Part shown: positions 1 to 11,187 of the stretch, piece by piece
Numbering within the stretch: position 1 is the stretch's first letter
How the letters are laid out: the number at the start of each line of letters is the position of its first letter
From: Microvirga alba
Lineage (GTDB): Bacteria; Pseudomonadota; Alphaproteobacteria; Rhizobiales; Beijerinckiaceae
Reading direction: 5' to 3'
Length of the DNA: 64,000 nt
Assembly (NCBI RefSeq): GCF_015694465.1
Contig: NZ_JADQDO010000007.1
Span: forward strand, 62,001 to 126,000
Made by a program: the position numbers and the translations under genes
The notes under the pieces: model-generated
The model's database searches: none
What the model was told of the DNA's origin: nothing
Seen by the model: only the letters and a program-made list of their open reading frames with translations

Positions 1-871
1 CCGAGGCACGCTCGACCCCGACATTGTACTGGGTCGAGATGACGAAGATGTTCAAGGCGGGCGGAAGCGCCGCCATCGTGATCGCCGCATAGGTCCAGGT
101 CGGTCCGAAATCGCCGACGGCCGACAGCAGCACCCACACGAAGAGCGGGTGCAGAATCAACTTGATGAAGACGAGCGCCGGAACTTCGCCGGGGATGCGG
201 AGCAAGGGCCGCATCGCAACCGTCACGCCAAGGATGAACAGGGCACAGGGAGCCGCCGCCCCTGACAGCCAAGTGACCATCTGGTTGAGCGCCACCGGCA
301 ATTCGAGGTGCAGATAGCTCGCGGAGACGCCCAACGCCGACGCGACGTTGAAGGGGTGCGTCACAACCCTCCAGATAATCCGCCGGATCGTCGCACCGAG
401 GCTGAGTTTCTCGACCCCGGCGACGGACATGAGAAGCGGCACCAGGGAAAACAGCAGCAGATTGTCGAACACGAAGATCAGTACGACGGGCGCGCTAGCC
501 GCCTGACCGAGCGCCGCCAGGATCAGCGGCGGCCCCATATAACCGATATTGGAATAAGACCCGGCCACGCCCTGCATGACGGATTGCGGAAGATCCCTGG
601 TGTGCCGCCATCCGGCAGAAAACGAGAGCACAAACGCGCAGAATGTCGAGAGCGTCGTGGCGGCGACGAATGACCAGTTCGTCAGTTGATCGAGCGGCTT
701 GTCGGCAATGAGCCGGAAGAACAGGCACGGCAGAGCCACGTAGATGAGGAAGAACTGCATCCAGGCGAGCCCGGATTCGGGTTGTTTGACCATCTTGCCG
801 CAGAAAAAGCCGAGGCCGATGAGGCCGAAAAAGGGGGCGAGCAGATTGAAAAGCCCGATCAGGTCGGACAT
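1..871 (-). CDS. AEC-family (auxin efflux carrier) permease, 3' end cut by window
   Basis: The minus-strand frame opens with MSDLIGLFNLLAPFFGLIGL and stays open to the left edge (290 codons seen). It reads as a polytopic inner-membrane protein of hydrophobic segments joined by short loops. The GSYSNIGYMGPPL stretch and the C-terminal segment around ALPPALNIFVISTQYN are typical of the AEC family, whose members run to about 310–320 residues, so only the last helix should be missing. The family exports organic acids, auxin-like compounds or other small anions; the substrate cannot be told here. The start is the ATG at 869–871. A 143-residue frame overlapping it is a shadow, because it lacks membrane character. 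Confidence 0.85.
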   Translation of the reverse strand, partial: MSDLIGLFNLLAPFFGLIGLGFFCGKMVKQPESGLAWMQFFLIYVALPCLFFRLIADKPLDQLTNWSFVAATTLSTFCAFVLSFSAGWRHTRDLPQSVMQGVAGSYSNIGYMGPPLILAALGQAASAPVVLIFVFDNLLLFSLVPLLMSVAGVEKLSLGATIRRIIWRVVTHPFNVASALGVSASYLHLELPVALNQMVTWLSGAAAPCALFILGVTVAMRPLLRIPGEVPALVFIKLILHPLFVWVLLSAVGDFGPTWTYAAITMAALPPALNIFVISTQYNVGVERAS

Positions 872-1082
872 CGCGGGCTCCGAGGACGCGGAAAACGGGG
901 GCAAGCTCTTCTGCCAAGCTTCCCACGATGGGACAATCCCGCCTGTCGGGAGCCTCCTAGTCCGAAAACGCAACACTCCTTCAGCGAAATCCGCCGCTTC
1001 CCCGCGATCTCTCGATTGTGACGTGGTGTCATTTGGAGATGGCGGCCCCGATCGCTATATGCGGGTTTAGGAGTGCATCCCC

Positions 1083-1412
1083 ATGAAAGCGAGTTCAGCC
1101 AAATTCTCGATCGGCCAAGTGGTCAGGCACCGGTTATTTGAATTCCGGGGGCTGATTTTCGATGTCGACCCCGAATTCGACAACACGGAGGAGTGGTGGC
1201 TCGCGATCCCCGAAGAGATTCGGCCTCCCAAGGAGCAGCCGTTCTATCATCTCTTCGCCGAGAATGCCGAAACCGAGTATATCGCCTACGTTTCCGAGCA
1301 AAACCTTCTTCTCGATCACTCGAGCGAGCCGCTGCGCAATCCCTTGATCGGAGAAATGTTCACCTTGGATCAAAGCGGCCTGTACCGCGCCAAGCCGATC
1401 CTTACGAACTAG
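1083..1412 (+). CDS. hspQ: HspQ / YccV-like hemimethylated-DNA-binding family protein
   Basis: This 109-residue protein starts MKASSAKFSIGQVVRHRLF and carries the family pattern: a GQVVRHRLFEFRGLIFDVDP start, then a WW-rich centre and PFYHLFAENAETEYIAYVSEQNL. The length and motifs match HspQ, a small heat-shock protein that in E. coli promotes turnover of DnaA and acts as a specificity factor for Lon; it was first annotated as hemimethylated-DNA binding. The gene stands alone on this strand and is followed by a repeat-like stretch and a terminator hairpin shared with the convergent IalB-like gene. The assignment is secure, but the physiological role in this genus is inferred. Confidence 0.9.
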   Translation: MKASSAKFSIGQVVRHRLFEFRGLIFDVDPEFDNTEEWWLAIPEEIRPPKEQPFYHLFAENAETEYIAYVSEQNLLLDHSSEPLRNPLIGEMFTLDQSGLYRAKPILTN

Positions 1413-1462
1413 AGCATCTTCCGCGCAAGCGGGAACCGGTTCTGCGTGAGAACGCGCTCTTG
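1411..1462. repeat. Intergenic repeat-like element of rhizobial type
   Basis: Directly after the hspQ stop codon, the stretch containing AGAGCATCTTCC, GCAAGCGGGAACCGGTT and GCGTGAGAACGCGCTC resembles an intergenic element I recall recurring in Hyphomicrobiales genomes. GCGTGAGAACGC forms a small hairpin. No second copy was found in this window, so the repeat status rests on memory of the family and needs a genome-wide search. Confidence 0.4.
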
Positions 1463-1470
1463 AAAACGAA

Positions 1471-1495
1471 AACGCCGGGCGTTGAGCCCGGCGTT
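1471..1495. terminator. Bidirectional terminator between hspQ and the IalB-like gene
   Basis: AACGCCGGGC (1471–1480), loop GTTGA, then GCCCGGCGTT (1486–1495) makes a perfect 10-bp stem. It has A residues on the left and T residues on the right, so it can act as a terminator on both strands. It lies between two convergent genes. Confidence 0.8.
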
Positions 1496-1519
1496 TGTCA
1501 TCTGATCTGGAAGTCGAGC

Positions 1520-2287
1520 TCAGGGCTTCGGAGCGGCCGGAGCTGCGCCCGCCGGAGCGGCAGAATTTCCGAGCTGCTTACGGAGTTCCTCGCTCTTCTT
1601 CTCGAGTTCTTCCTGAAGCTTCTTCTGCTGCTCTTCGAGCACCTTCGGGTCGATCGCCGGGCCGTCGAAAGCCTTGCCGAAGCCGGCGGCGGGAACCGCG
1701 AAGGTTACCAGGCGGCCAGCCTGATTCTGCACGCTGACGTTCAAGGAAGAGCCCTTCTTGAGGGCGGCGATGAAGTCGTCCTTCACCGGAGCTTCAGCAA
1801 AGCAGCCGTTGGGGAAGCAGACCGCGTATTTGCCGTCGGTCGGCTGGCCCTGGTCAACCGCGAAGCGGATGCCGGGCTGCAGGAGCAGACCGAGCGGCAT
1901 CAGGAAGCGCACGATCTTCTGCGCCTGCTGGCCCTTCACGTCGTAGAGGGCCACGGCGAGGACGGGCTGGCCCTGATCCGACACGAAGTCGCGGGTGGTG
2001 TAGCAGATCTCGGAGTTCGTACCCTGGTCCTTGCCGCAGACTTTCGTCCATTCCGGCTGCGAAGGCTCTGCCTTGACCTGAACGACCATCGGGCCGTTAC
2101 CCTGCGGGGGCTGGCCGGGCTGCGCCGGAGCGGGCACAGCGGGCTTCGGTTGGGCGGCGGGAGCGGCGGCAGGTGCAGCCGGGCGCGGCGCGGTCTGCGC
2201 CAGAACGGGTGCGCTCACGAGAAGGGCCATGGCGGTCGCCAGGCCACGGGTGCCCCCGAAGCTCGCGAGGCGGGACGCGAATGACAT
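1520..2287 (-). CDS. Invasion-associated locus B (IalB) family secreted protein
   Basis: This is a 255-residue protein with an N-terminal Sec-type signal peptide ending near SAPVLAQ (about residue 31). A Pro/Ala-rich linker follows (about 32–68), then an IalB domain with WTKVCGKD, CYTTRDFVSDQGQPVLA, FLMPLGLLLQPGI and CFPNGCFAE. The paired cysteines fit a disulphide-bonded periplasmic or outer-membrane fold. Residues about 214–240 are a Lys/Glu-rich coiled coil, followed by an Ala/Pro tail. IalB was named from Bartonella erythrocyte invasion, but homologues are widespread in free-living rhizobia, where the role is unknown; invasion should not be assumed. It is divergent from the binding-protein gene at 2507. 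Confidence 0.85.
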   Translation of the reverse strand: MSFASRLASFGGTRGLATAMALLVSAPVLAQTAPRPAAPAAAPAAQPKPAVPAPAQPGQPPQGNGPMVVQVKAEPSQPEWTKVCGKDQGTNSEICYTTRDFVSDQGQPVLAVALYDVKGQQAQKIVRFLMPLGLLLQPGIRFAVDQGQPTDGKYAVCFPNGCFAEAPVKDDFIAALKKGSSLNVSVQNQAGRLVTFAVPAAGFGKAFDGPAIDPKVLEEQQKKLQEELEKKSEELRKQLGNSAAPAGAAPAAPKP

Positions 2288-2506
2288 GTCGTAGATCCTC
2301 TTCAGTCGGAAGGACGGCTCTCGAATGGGCCGTATGGCTCGGCGCGGTTCGTAACCTTCAATGGAACGGTGAATCTTTGCCGATTAGGGCGAAGACATGA
2401 CGTGTGGGGCTCCTTTAACCTTTCATGGGCTATGTTTCCAGTCGCTCGGGCCAACTTTCTTTATAATATCCAGCCTGATAAATCGCCGTTTAAGGCCAGG
2501 AGCGCC

Positions 2507-4309
2507 ATGGGCTTCCATCTTCGTCGCGTATTTGGGATATTCACAGTTATTGCCGTGGCTGGCCTCGGGCTAGGTTCCGCGCCGAAGGCGGATACGCTGC
2601 GGCACGGCATCGCCATGCATGGGGAGCCGGCTCTTGCTTCGGGGTTCGACCACCTCCCCTACACCAATCCGGACGCGCCGAAAGGTGGCCGAATCACTCT
2701 CGCGCTGCAAGGTTCCTACGACAGCCTCAATCCGCTGATCGTCCTGGGCGTCGCCCCGGACGTGGTGCCGCGATACGTGCTGCAAAGCATGATGCTGCGC
2801 TCGCTCGATGAGCCCTTTACTGTGTATGGGCTTGTCGCCCGCTCGGCGGAGATGCCGGACGACCGTAGTTCCGTGACCTTCAATCTCGACCCGAGGGCCC
2901 GCTTCTCCGATGGCAAGCCGCTCACGGCGGAGGATGTGCGCTTCACCTTTGAGCTGTTGAAGAAGGACGGCAAACCCTTCCACCGGTCGAGCTTTGCTCA
3001 GGTGAAGGCCGTTCAGGTCGAGAATCCGCAGCGTATCCGCTTCGACCTCTCCGGTTCGAATGACCGGGAATTGCCGCTCATCATCGCAACCATGCCCATC
3101 TTCCCGGCCCATGCGACGAACCCGGAGACCTTCGCGAAAACCACCCTGACGCCGGCGATCGGTTCGGGGCCTTACGCGATCACGGAGGTCAAGCCGGGCG
3201 AGAGAGTCGTGCTGACCCGCCGGCACGACTATTGGGGTGAAGATCTGCCGGTCACGCGCGGGCTCTATAATTTCGAAGAGATTCGGTACGATTTTTATCG
3301 CGATGCCAATACTTTATTCGAGGCTTTTAAGGCAGGACTTTATGATTTTCGGATCGAAGGCGACCCCGGTCGCTGGGCCACGGGTTACGACATCCCGGCA
3401 GTGACAAGCGGCCGTGTCGTCCGAGAAACCGTGCCGATCCGGCTGCCGAAGGGTATGAACGGCTTCGTCTTCAATACGCGCCGCGCGCATTTCAATGATC
3501 CTCGAATCCGCGAAGCCCTTGGCTACGTCTTTGATTTCGATTGGGTGAACCGCAACCTGTTCTTCGGCCTGCTGACGCGATCCGACAGCTACTTCGCGGG
3601 ATCCGACCTGTCTTCGGCCGGGCGGCCCGCGAATGAGCGAGAGCGCACGCTTCTGGAGCGGTTTCCGGGCACCGTCACAAAAGAAATTCTCGAAGGCAAA
3701 TGGTCGCCCTTCTCGTCCAACGGATCGGGTCGCGATCGCGAGGCCGCGCGCCGCGCGCTTGCCCTCCTCGGCGAAGCAGGCTGGACCCTGGACAATAACG
3801 TCCTCCGCAAGAAAGGGACCGGCGAGCCATTCGTATTCGAAATGCTGGTCAATTCCCGCCCGCAGGAACGGCTCGCGCTCAATTTCGCTCAAACCCTGAT
3901 GCGGCTGGGTATCGAGGCCCGCGTGCGCCTTGTCGACGATGTCCAATATTGGCGTCGATTGGCGCAGTTCGATTTCGACATGATCCAATGGGTCTGGCCG
4001 GTCACAGCATCGCCGGGGAACGAACAGCGCAACCGCTGGAGTTCATCCGCAGCCAAGAGGAGCGGCTCGGCGAACTATTCGGGAGCAACCAATCCGGCGA
4101 TAGACGCCATGATCGATGCGATTCTGGAGGCAAAGAGCCGCGGGGATTTCGTGTCGGCGGCGCGCGCGCTCGATCGGATTTTGCTGTCCGGTTTCTATGT
4201 GGTGCCGCTATTTTACATCGGGGATCAATGGCTTGCCTATGATAGCAACCTCAAGCACCCGCCGCAGACACCACTTTTCGGAACAAACATCGATTTCTGG
4301 TGGCGTTAG
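2507..4309 (+). CDS. Family 5 periplasmic oligopeptide-binding protein, YejA-like
   Basis: This 600-residue ABC-transporter substrate-binding protein starts at ATG 2507, chosen because CCAGGAG precedes it by a normal distance and a signal peptide follows at once (MGFHLRRVFGIF to about residue 30). An upstream in-frame start would add 46 residues with no secretory character. The mature protein begins LRHGIAMHGEPAL and has the SBP_bac_5 pattern: FNLDPRARFSDGKPLTAEDVRFTFELL, GSGPYAITEVKPGE and a C-terminal IDFWW. Length and the HGIAMHGEPAL opening fit YejA, which serves YejBEF peptide transporters. No permease genes adjoin it, so it is an orphan binding protein or works with genes elsewhere. Confidence 0.85.
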   Translation: MGFHLRRVFGIFTVIAVAGLGLGSAPKADTLRHGIAMHGEPALASGFDHLPYTNPDAPKGGRITLALQGSYDSLNPLIVLGVAPDVVPRYVLQSMMLRSLDEPFTVYGLVARSAEMPDDRSSVTFNLDPRARFSDGKPLTAEDVRFTFELLKKDGKPFHRSSFAQVKAVQVENPQRIRFDLSGSNDRELPLIIATMPIFPAHATNPETFAKTTLTPAIGSGPYAITEVKPGERVVLTRRHDYWGEDLPVTRGLYNFEEIRYDFYRDANTLFEAFKAGLYDFRIEGDPGRWATGYDIPAVTSGRVVRETVPIRLPKGMNGFVFNTRRAHFNDPRIREALGYVFDFDWVNRNLFFGLLTRSDSYFAGSDLSSAGRPANERERTLLERFPGTVTKEILEGKWSPFSSNGSGRDREAARRALALLGEAGWTLDNNVLRKKGTGEPFVFEMLVNSRPQERLALNFAQTLMRLGIEARVRLVDDVQYWRRLAQFDFDMIQWVWPVTASPGNEQRNRWSSSAAKRSGSANYSGATNPAIDAMIDAILEAKSRGDFVSAARALDRILLSGFYVVPLFYIGDQWLAYDSNLKHPPQTPLFGTNIDFWWR

Positions 4310-4450
4310 CCGCAGCGCGCCGGATTATGAAACAAAAGCACGCAAACCGTTGAGCTTGCGTTCAGGCTGGGAGTGAAACAAGGATCCCTGTGAGGCGTTA
4401 AAGGACACGCCGTCCATCTTTGCCATCACGTGTCGCCGCAGGGTATCGCT

Positions 4451-4786
4451 ATGAACGGATTGCAGAAAATTCTGGTCGTCGATAACGGCGAGCGCGCTTG
4501 CGAAGGCGCTCTGTCCGTGGAACTCGCCGAGTTGGGATTTGCAAGCGTAACCACGCCTCTCGAAGCGGCGGACGAGGTTCTTGCCACCATGCCGAGCCCA
4601 GTCGCCGTTCTGCTGCAGATGCCGCGCCGCGCTGATTTGTCTGAACGTCAGCGTTTCCAGGATCTGGCCCGCCGCCTCCGTAAAACGCTGTCGTCGAGCG
4701 GCGTGCCGGTCATTCTGACCGCCGGAATGACCGGCATCGCCTCGGTCCTTCAGAACGAGCTCGGGGCCCACGCCGTCGGCCTTTAA
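4451..4786 (+). CDS. Small receiver-like protein lacking the phospho-acceptor Asp
   Basis: The 111-residue protein from ATG 4451 (a GTG at 4430 is an alternative) has the outline of a CheY-like receiver domain: a first strand KILVVDNGE, a second region LAELGFASVTT, a central strand PSPVAVLLQMPRRAD, then VPVILTAGMTG near the end. Where active receivers carry the phosphorylated Asp in a pattern such as VLLDLMMP, this one has Gln (VLLQMP). The early acidic pair is reduced to DN, and no clear Lys-Pro follows. It is either a pseudo-receiver with a phosphorylation-independent role or a diverging gene. It is predicted cytoplasmic, with no output domain. Family assignment is by pattern only. Confidence 0.5.
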   Translation: MNGLQKILVVDNGERACEGALSVELAELGFASVTTPLEAADEVLATMPSPVAVLLQMPRRADLSERQRFQDLARRLRKTLSSSGVPVILTAGMTGIASVLQNELGAHAVGL

Positions 4787-4914
4787 TTCATCTGGAGAGC
4801 AGTCCGAAGGCCGCATTTTCGATGACAGTCGGGGTTTCGTCGGTCACGAAATAGGCCGAATGTCCGCGACTGTGCCCGCGCCTGATAGACGGCAACCGTA
4901 ACCTGGAACCGCCC

Positions 4915-4937
4915 AGGGCCCATCGGGGATGGGGCCC
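4915..4937 (-). terminator. Possible terminator downstream of mfd
   Basis: GGGCCCATC, loop, GATGGGGCCC forms a GC-rich hairpin 20 bases beyond the mfd stop codon in the direction of transcription. No clear T-run follows, so termination is only plausible. Confidence 0.35.
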
Positions 4938-4956
4938 GGAAAGGCTTCGATCATCG

Positions 4957-7900
4957 TCAGGCGGCTTTCTTCTCCGCGATGCGCACGAGGCTGCGCAGAA
5001 TCGTGGTTGAGGCTTTGATCCGCTCATCCGGCGTTTCGACATCGCGGATGAAGACGATCTTCATGTCGGGCCGCACCTTGGCGAAAGAGGCTTGCTCGGC
5101 GACATAGGCCACGAGCCCGTTGGGGTTGGCGAAGGAATTGTCGCGGAAGGAGACAATGATGCCCTTCGGGCCGCCATCGACCTTCTCCACATTGGCGCGG
5201 CGGCAGAGCACCTTGATCGCCATGATCTTGAGAAGCTGATCGACCTCGGACGGCAAAGGCCCGAACCGGTCGATAAGCTCCGCGCCGAAGGAATCGATCT
5301 CCGCATCCGTCTCCAGGGTCGACAGGCGGCGGTAGAGCCCGAGGCGCAGTTGCAGATCCTGCACGTAGCTTTCCGGAATCATCACCGGCGAACCGACCGA
5401 AATCGTCGGCGACCATTGATCCTCGGCCGGCTCCTCGATGCCCGCCTTCAATTGGGCCACGGCCTCCTCCAGCATCTGCTGATAGAGCTCGTAACCGACC
5501 TCCTTGATATGGCCCGACTGCTCCTCGCCCAGGAGATTGCCTGCGCCGCGAATGTCGAGATCGTGCGTCGCGAGCTGGAAGCCTGCGCCCAGGGTATCGA
5601 GGGTTTGCAGAACCTTCAGACGGCGCTCGGCCTGAACCGTCATCGGCTTGTTCGCGGGCACGGAGAACAGCGCATAGGCGCGCGTCTTCGAGCGCCCGAC
5701 GCGGCCACGGAGCTGATAGAGCTGCGCCAAGCCAAACATATCCGCCCGGTGGACGATGAGCGTGTTCGCGGTCGGAATATCGAGGCCGGATTCCACGATC
5801 GTCGTCGAGAGCAGGATGTCGTATTTGCCCTCATAGAACGCGGTCATGACATCTTCGAGCTGACCCGCCGCCATCTGGCCGTGCGCGACCGCGACCTTCG
5901 CCTCCGGTACTTCCTTGTCGAGGAAGGCTTTGACATCGCCGAGGTCATCGAGACGCGGCACCACATAGAACGCCTGCCCTCCGCGATAGCGTTCGCGCAA
6001 AAGCGCCTCGCGGATCAGCAACGGATCGAAGGGTGTGATGAAGGTGCGCACCGCCAGACGATCGACCGGCGGCGTCGTGATGAGCGAAAGCTCGCGCACC
6101 CCGGTCAGCGCCAGTTGCAGCGTGCGCGGGATCGGCGTCGCCGAGAGGGTCAACACGTGCACCTCGGCGCGCAATTCCTTCAGGCGCTCCTTGTGGGTCA
6201 CGCCGAAATGCTGCTCCTCGTCGACGATGATGAGGCCGAGGTCCTTGAATTCAATGGACTTCGCGAGCAGGGCGTGGGTTCCCACGATGATGTCGACAGA
6301 GCCATCCGCAAGGCCCTGCTTCACCTTCTTCATCTCAGCGGCGGGCACAAAGCGGGAAGCCTGAGCAACGGTGAGCGGCAGGCCACGGAAGCGCTCGGAA
6401 AAGGTCTTATGGTGCTGGCGCGCCAGGAGCGTCGTCGGCACGACGATGGCGACCTGTTTGCCGTTCATCGCCGCGACGAAAGCGGCGCGCAAGGCAACCT
6501 CGGTCTTGCCGAAACCCACATCGCCGCAGACGAGGCGATCCATCGGGCGGCCCGAGGCCATGTCATCAAGAACCGCGTCGATGGCGTTGAGCTGGTCCTC
6601 GGTTTCCTCATAAGGGAAGCGGGCAGAGAACTCGTCATAGAGCCCTTCCGGCGGCGTCAGGCGCGGCGCTTCCTTCAGGATGCGCGCGGCGGCGATCTTC
6701 ATCAGCGCACCGGCCATCTCGCGGATGCGCTTCTTGAGGCGCGCCTTGCGCGCCTGCCAGGCTCCGCCGCCGAGCTTGTCGAGCTGGACCTCCATCTCCT
6801 CCGACCCATAGCGGGTCAGGAGTTCGATGTTTTCGACGGGCAGGAACAGGCGGTCGCCGCCCGCATAGTGAAGCTCGAGGCAATCATGTGGCGCGCCCGC
6901 TGCCTCGATGGTCTTCAGTCCCTCGAAGCGCCCGATGCCGTGATCCACATGCACCACAAGATCGCCGGGGGTGAGCGCCGCGACCTCGGTGAGAAAATCC
7001 TGCGGACGCTTCGCCTTGCGCTTTTGGCGCACGAGGCGGTCGCCCAGAATATCCTGCTCGCTGATGACGGCGAGATCGCCGGCCTCGAAGCCGGATTCGA
7101 GGCTCCAGACACCAACCGGAATTTCGTTTCGCGGATAGGCCATGGCGTCGGAAAAGCGCGCGATGGGTCTGGTTTGCCTTAAGTCGTGATCCTGCAGCAC
7201 GTGGGTGAGACGCTCGCGCGAGCCATCTGACCACGCACCCAGGATTACGCGTTTACCCGCCTTTTGCAGGTCGCGGATATGGCCGATGACGGCCTCGAAT
7301 ACATTCGCGTTTTCGTCCGCCCGCTCGGCGATGAAGTTGCGGCCTCGGCGCGCGTCGCAATCGATAACGTTGCGCCCCTCGCCGGCTGGAACGGCGAATG
7401 GGGTCAGGCGCGCGAGGGGAAGACCGGCCGTCCGCCCGGCCCATTCCTCGGGCTTGAAATAGAGCGCATCCGGTGCGAGCGGCCGATAAGGCGCGACGCC
7501 GGGCTGGTTCTGGCCCATGCCCTCGCGCCGTGCATCGTAGTAATCCTTGACCTGAGACAACCGTTCAGCGGCAGCATCATCGGCCAAGGCATCGAAAATC
7601 ACCGGAATGCCGGGCACATAATCGAGCAGCGTATCGAGGCGGTCATGGAACAGGGGGAGCCAATGCTCCAGACCGGGATAGCGCCGCCCCTCACTGATCG
7701 CCTCATAGAGCCGGTCGTCGCGGGTCGGTGCTCCGAAAGCCGCGATATAAGCCTGACGGAAGCGCTTGATGCTCTCGGTGGTGAGTTGCACCTCGCTCAT
7801 GGGAACGAGATCGAGCGAGCGCAGCGTGCCGACCGTACGCTGCGTCTCCGGGTCGAAGGCGCGGATCGATTCCAGCGCGTCGCCGAAGAAATCGAGGCGG

Positions 7901-8478
7901 ACGGGATTGGGAAGACCTGCCGGGTAGAGATCGATGATGCCGCCGCGAACCGCGTATTCGCCGGTATCGCGGACGGTGCCGGTGCGTAGGAAGCCGTTGG
8001 TTTCGAGCCAGCTCACCAGAAGCGTGGTGTCGACCACATTGCCGGGCGCAGCTGAAAACGTCTCCGCCGCGATGCGGGCGCGAGGCGGCACGCGCTGGAC
8101 CAGGGCGTTCACTGTCGTCGAGAGAATGCGCGGGCGATCCTCGGAGGTCTTGGAGCGCGCCAGCCGTGCCAGTGTCGTCATGCGTTGTGCCGTCACGGCG
8201 GCGTTGGGCGACACCCGGTCATAGGGTTGGCAATCCCAGCCCGGGAACGGCAGAATCTCGATCTCAGGCGCGATGAAGCCGAGGCTGTTGGCGAAATTCT
8301 GCTGCCTCTGCCCATCGCGGGCGACGTGGACCAGTACGGCCGGCCCCTCGACATGACCCGACAAGCCCCGCGCCAGATCGCCGATGGCGAGCGCATCGAA
8401 GCCGTCCGGAACGCTGGACAGCGTTAGACTCTCGCCCTTCTTGAGGGCTTCCAGGGCGCGGATCAAAGCAGACTTCAT
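4957..8478 (-). CDS. mfd: Transcription-repair coupling factor Mfd
   Basis: Mfd removes stalled RNA polymerase from damaged template strands and recruits UvrA/UvrB. From ATG 8478 the protein has 1173 residues, the usual length; an upstream in-frame start at 8604 would run into sdhE and is rejected. The order is: UvrB-like N-terminal region (FPGWDCQPYDRVSP and GEYAVRGGIIDLYPAG), the RNA-polymerase-interaction region (GDLVVHVDHGIGRFEG), then the RecG-like translocase with Walker A GDVGFGKTE near residue 650, DEEQHFGV, LSATPIPRTLQ and QLRGRVGRS. The C-terminal TRCF domain ends near SLVRIAEKKAA. It lies 26 bases downstream of sdhE on the same strand, probably co-transcribed. Confidence 0.98.
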   Translation of the reverse strand: MKSALIRALEALKKGESLTLSSVPDGFDALAIGDLARGLSGHVEGPAVLVHVARDGQRQQNFANSLGFIAPEIEILPFPGWDCQPYDRVSPNAAVTAQRMTTLARLARSKTSEDRPRILSTTVNALVQRVPPRARIAAETFSAAPGNVVDTTLLVSWLETNGFLRTGTVRDTGEYAVRGGIIDLYPAGLPNPVRLDFFGDALESIRAFDPETQRTVGTLRSLDLVPMSEVQLTTESIKRFRQAYIAAFGAPTRDDRLYEAISEGRRYPGLEHWLPLFHDRLDTLLDYVPGIPVIFDALADDAAAERLSQVKDYYDARREGMGQNQPGVAPYRPLAPDALYFKPEEWAGRTAGLPLARLTPFAVPAGEGRNVIDCDARRGRNFIAERADENANVFEAVIGHIRDLQKAGKRVILGAWSDGSRERLTHVLQDHDLRQTRPIARFSDAMAYPRNEIPVGVWSLESGFEAGDLAVISEQDILGDRLVRQKRKAKRPQDFLTEVAALTPGDLVVHVDHGIGRFEGLKTIEAAGAPHDCLELHYAGGDRLFLPVENIELLTRYGSEEMEVQLDKLGGGAWQARKARLKKRIREMAGALMKIAAARILKEAPRLTPPEGLYDEFSARFPYEETEDQLNAIDAVLDDMASGRPMDRLVCGDVGFGKTEVALRAAFVAAMNGKQVAIVVPTTLLARQHHKTFSERFRGLPLTVAQASRFVPAAEMKKVKQGLADGSVDIIVGTHALLAKSIEFKDLGLIIVDEEQHFGVTHKERLKELRAEVHVLTLSATPIPRTLQLALTGVRELSLITTPPVDRLAVRTFITPFDPLLIREALLRERYRGGQAFYVVPRLDDLGDVKAFLDKEVPEAKVAVAHGQMAAGQLEDVMTAFYEGKYDILLSTTIVESGLDIPTANTLIVHRADMFGLAQLYQLRGRVGRSKTRAYALFSVPANKPMTVQAERRLKVLQTLDTLGAGFQLATHDLDIRGAGNLLGEEQSGHIKEVGYELYQQMLEEAVAQLKAGIEEPAEDQWSPTISVGSPVMIPESYVQDLQLRLGLYRRLSTLETDAEIDSFGAELIDRFGPLPSEVDQLLKIMAIKVLCRRANVEKVDGGPKGIIVSFRDNSFANPNGLVAYVAEQASFAKVRPDMKIVFIRDVETPDERIKASTTILRSLVRIAEKKAA

Positions 8479-8504
8479 GGCGGATAGTCGGGTCTCTGGG
8501 AAGG

Positions 8505-8801
8505 TCAGACGTGGATCGGCGAGGTGTGCGAATGAAAGGCTTTCAGGCGGTGGAAAAGGGGCGTGTCGTAGTTTTCCGGCGTCTGCGCCTCCCCGGTGAT
8601 CCAACCGAGCAGATCGCGATCAAGAACCTCGATCAGCCGCTCGAACTCGGCCAAATCCTCTTCGGACAGGTTCGAGATCTCCGCATCGGCGAAGCGGCCC
8701 ATGATCAGGTCCATCTCCCGCATGCCCCGGTGCCAGGCGCGAAAGAGAATCTGTCGACGCCGGACATCGAGCTCGGCGCTGGTCCGTGTGGTCCCGCTCA
8801 T
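8505..8801 (-). CDS. sdhE: SdhE, FAD assembly factor for succinate dehydrogenase
   Basis: This 98-residue protein starts at ATG 8801, preceded by AGGAG; the longer frame to 8870 has no ribosome site of its own. It carries the DUF339/SdhE signature RRRQILFRAWHRGMREMD, including the RGxxE motif needed for covalent flavinylation of SdhA, followed by LSEEDLAEFERLIEVLDRDLLGWI. It acts in the cytoplasm on succinate dehydrogenase before membrane assembly. The order mfd–sdhE on one strand with recG divergent is, to my knowledge, common in Hyphomicrobiales. Only about 90 bases separate the sdhE and recG starts, so their promoters must overlap. Confidence 0.93.
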   Translation of the reverse strand: MSGTTRTSAELDVRRRQILFRAWHRGMREMDLIMGRFADAEISNLSEEDLAEFERLIEVLDRDLLGWITGEAQTPENYDTPLFHRLKAFHSHTSPIHV

Positions 8802-8891
8802 GAAGATGCTCCTAATGGGTTGAGGATGGCGTCGCCACAAGGCGGCTTCGCCGCTATATAAACATCTCAACCTGACTTACTACCCGTTTGA

Positions 8892-11009
<2,118 letters not shown>

Positions 11010-11030
11010 AGGCAGCGTTTTTCGTCGCGA

Positions 11031-11176
11031 CCCTGGAATGACACCCTCCCGCGTCATTCAGGGACGAGCGAAGGCGAGAGCCACGCTAACGCTTGCGGAC
11101 AGAGCGCAACGATAGCTGTCGCTTCTCATCCGGATAATGTCAGTGTTATGGGTTCAGGGCCCCGCTACGCGAACCC
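11031..11176. terminator. Inverted repeats between convergent recG and glmS
   Basis: CCCTGGAATGAC (11031–11042) pairs with GTCATTCAGGG (11053–11063) with one bulge. A second, weaker pair is GGGTTC (11150–11155) with GAACCC (11171–11176). They sit between the two stop codons and can serve as terminators for both genes. The second resembles palindromic intergenic elements common in this order, which I infer rather than show. No gene is seen in this gap. Confidence 0.5.
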
Positions 11177-11187
11177 GGAATGACGGC

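Noticed and set aside
5092..7182. 696-codon open frame on the plus strand
   Set aside because: It is antisense to mfd and has the His/Arg/Leu-rich composition of a GC-frame shadow. Mfd explains the sequence fully.
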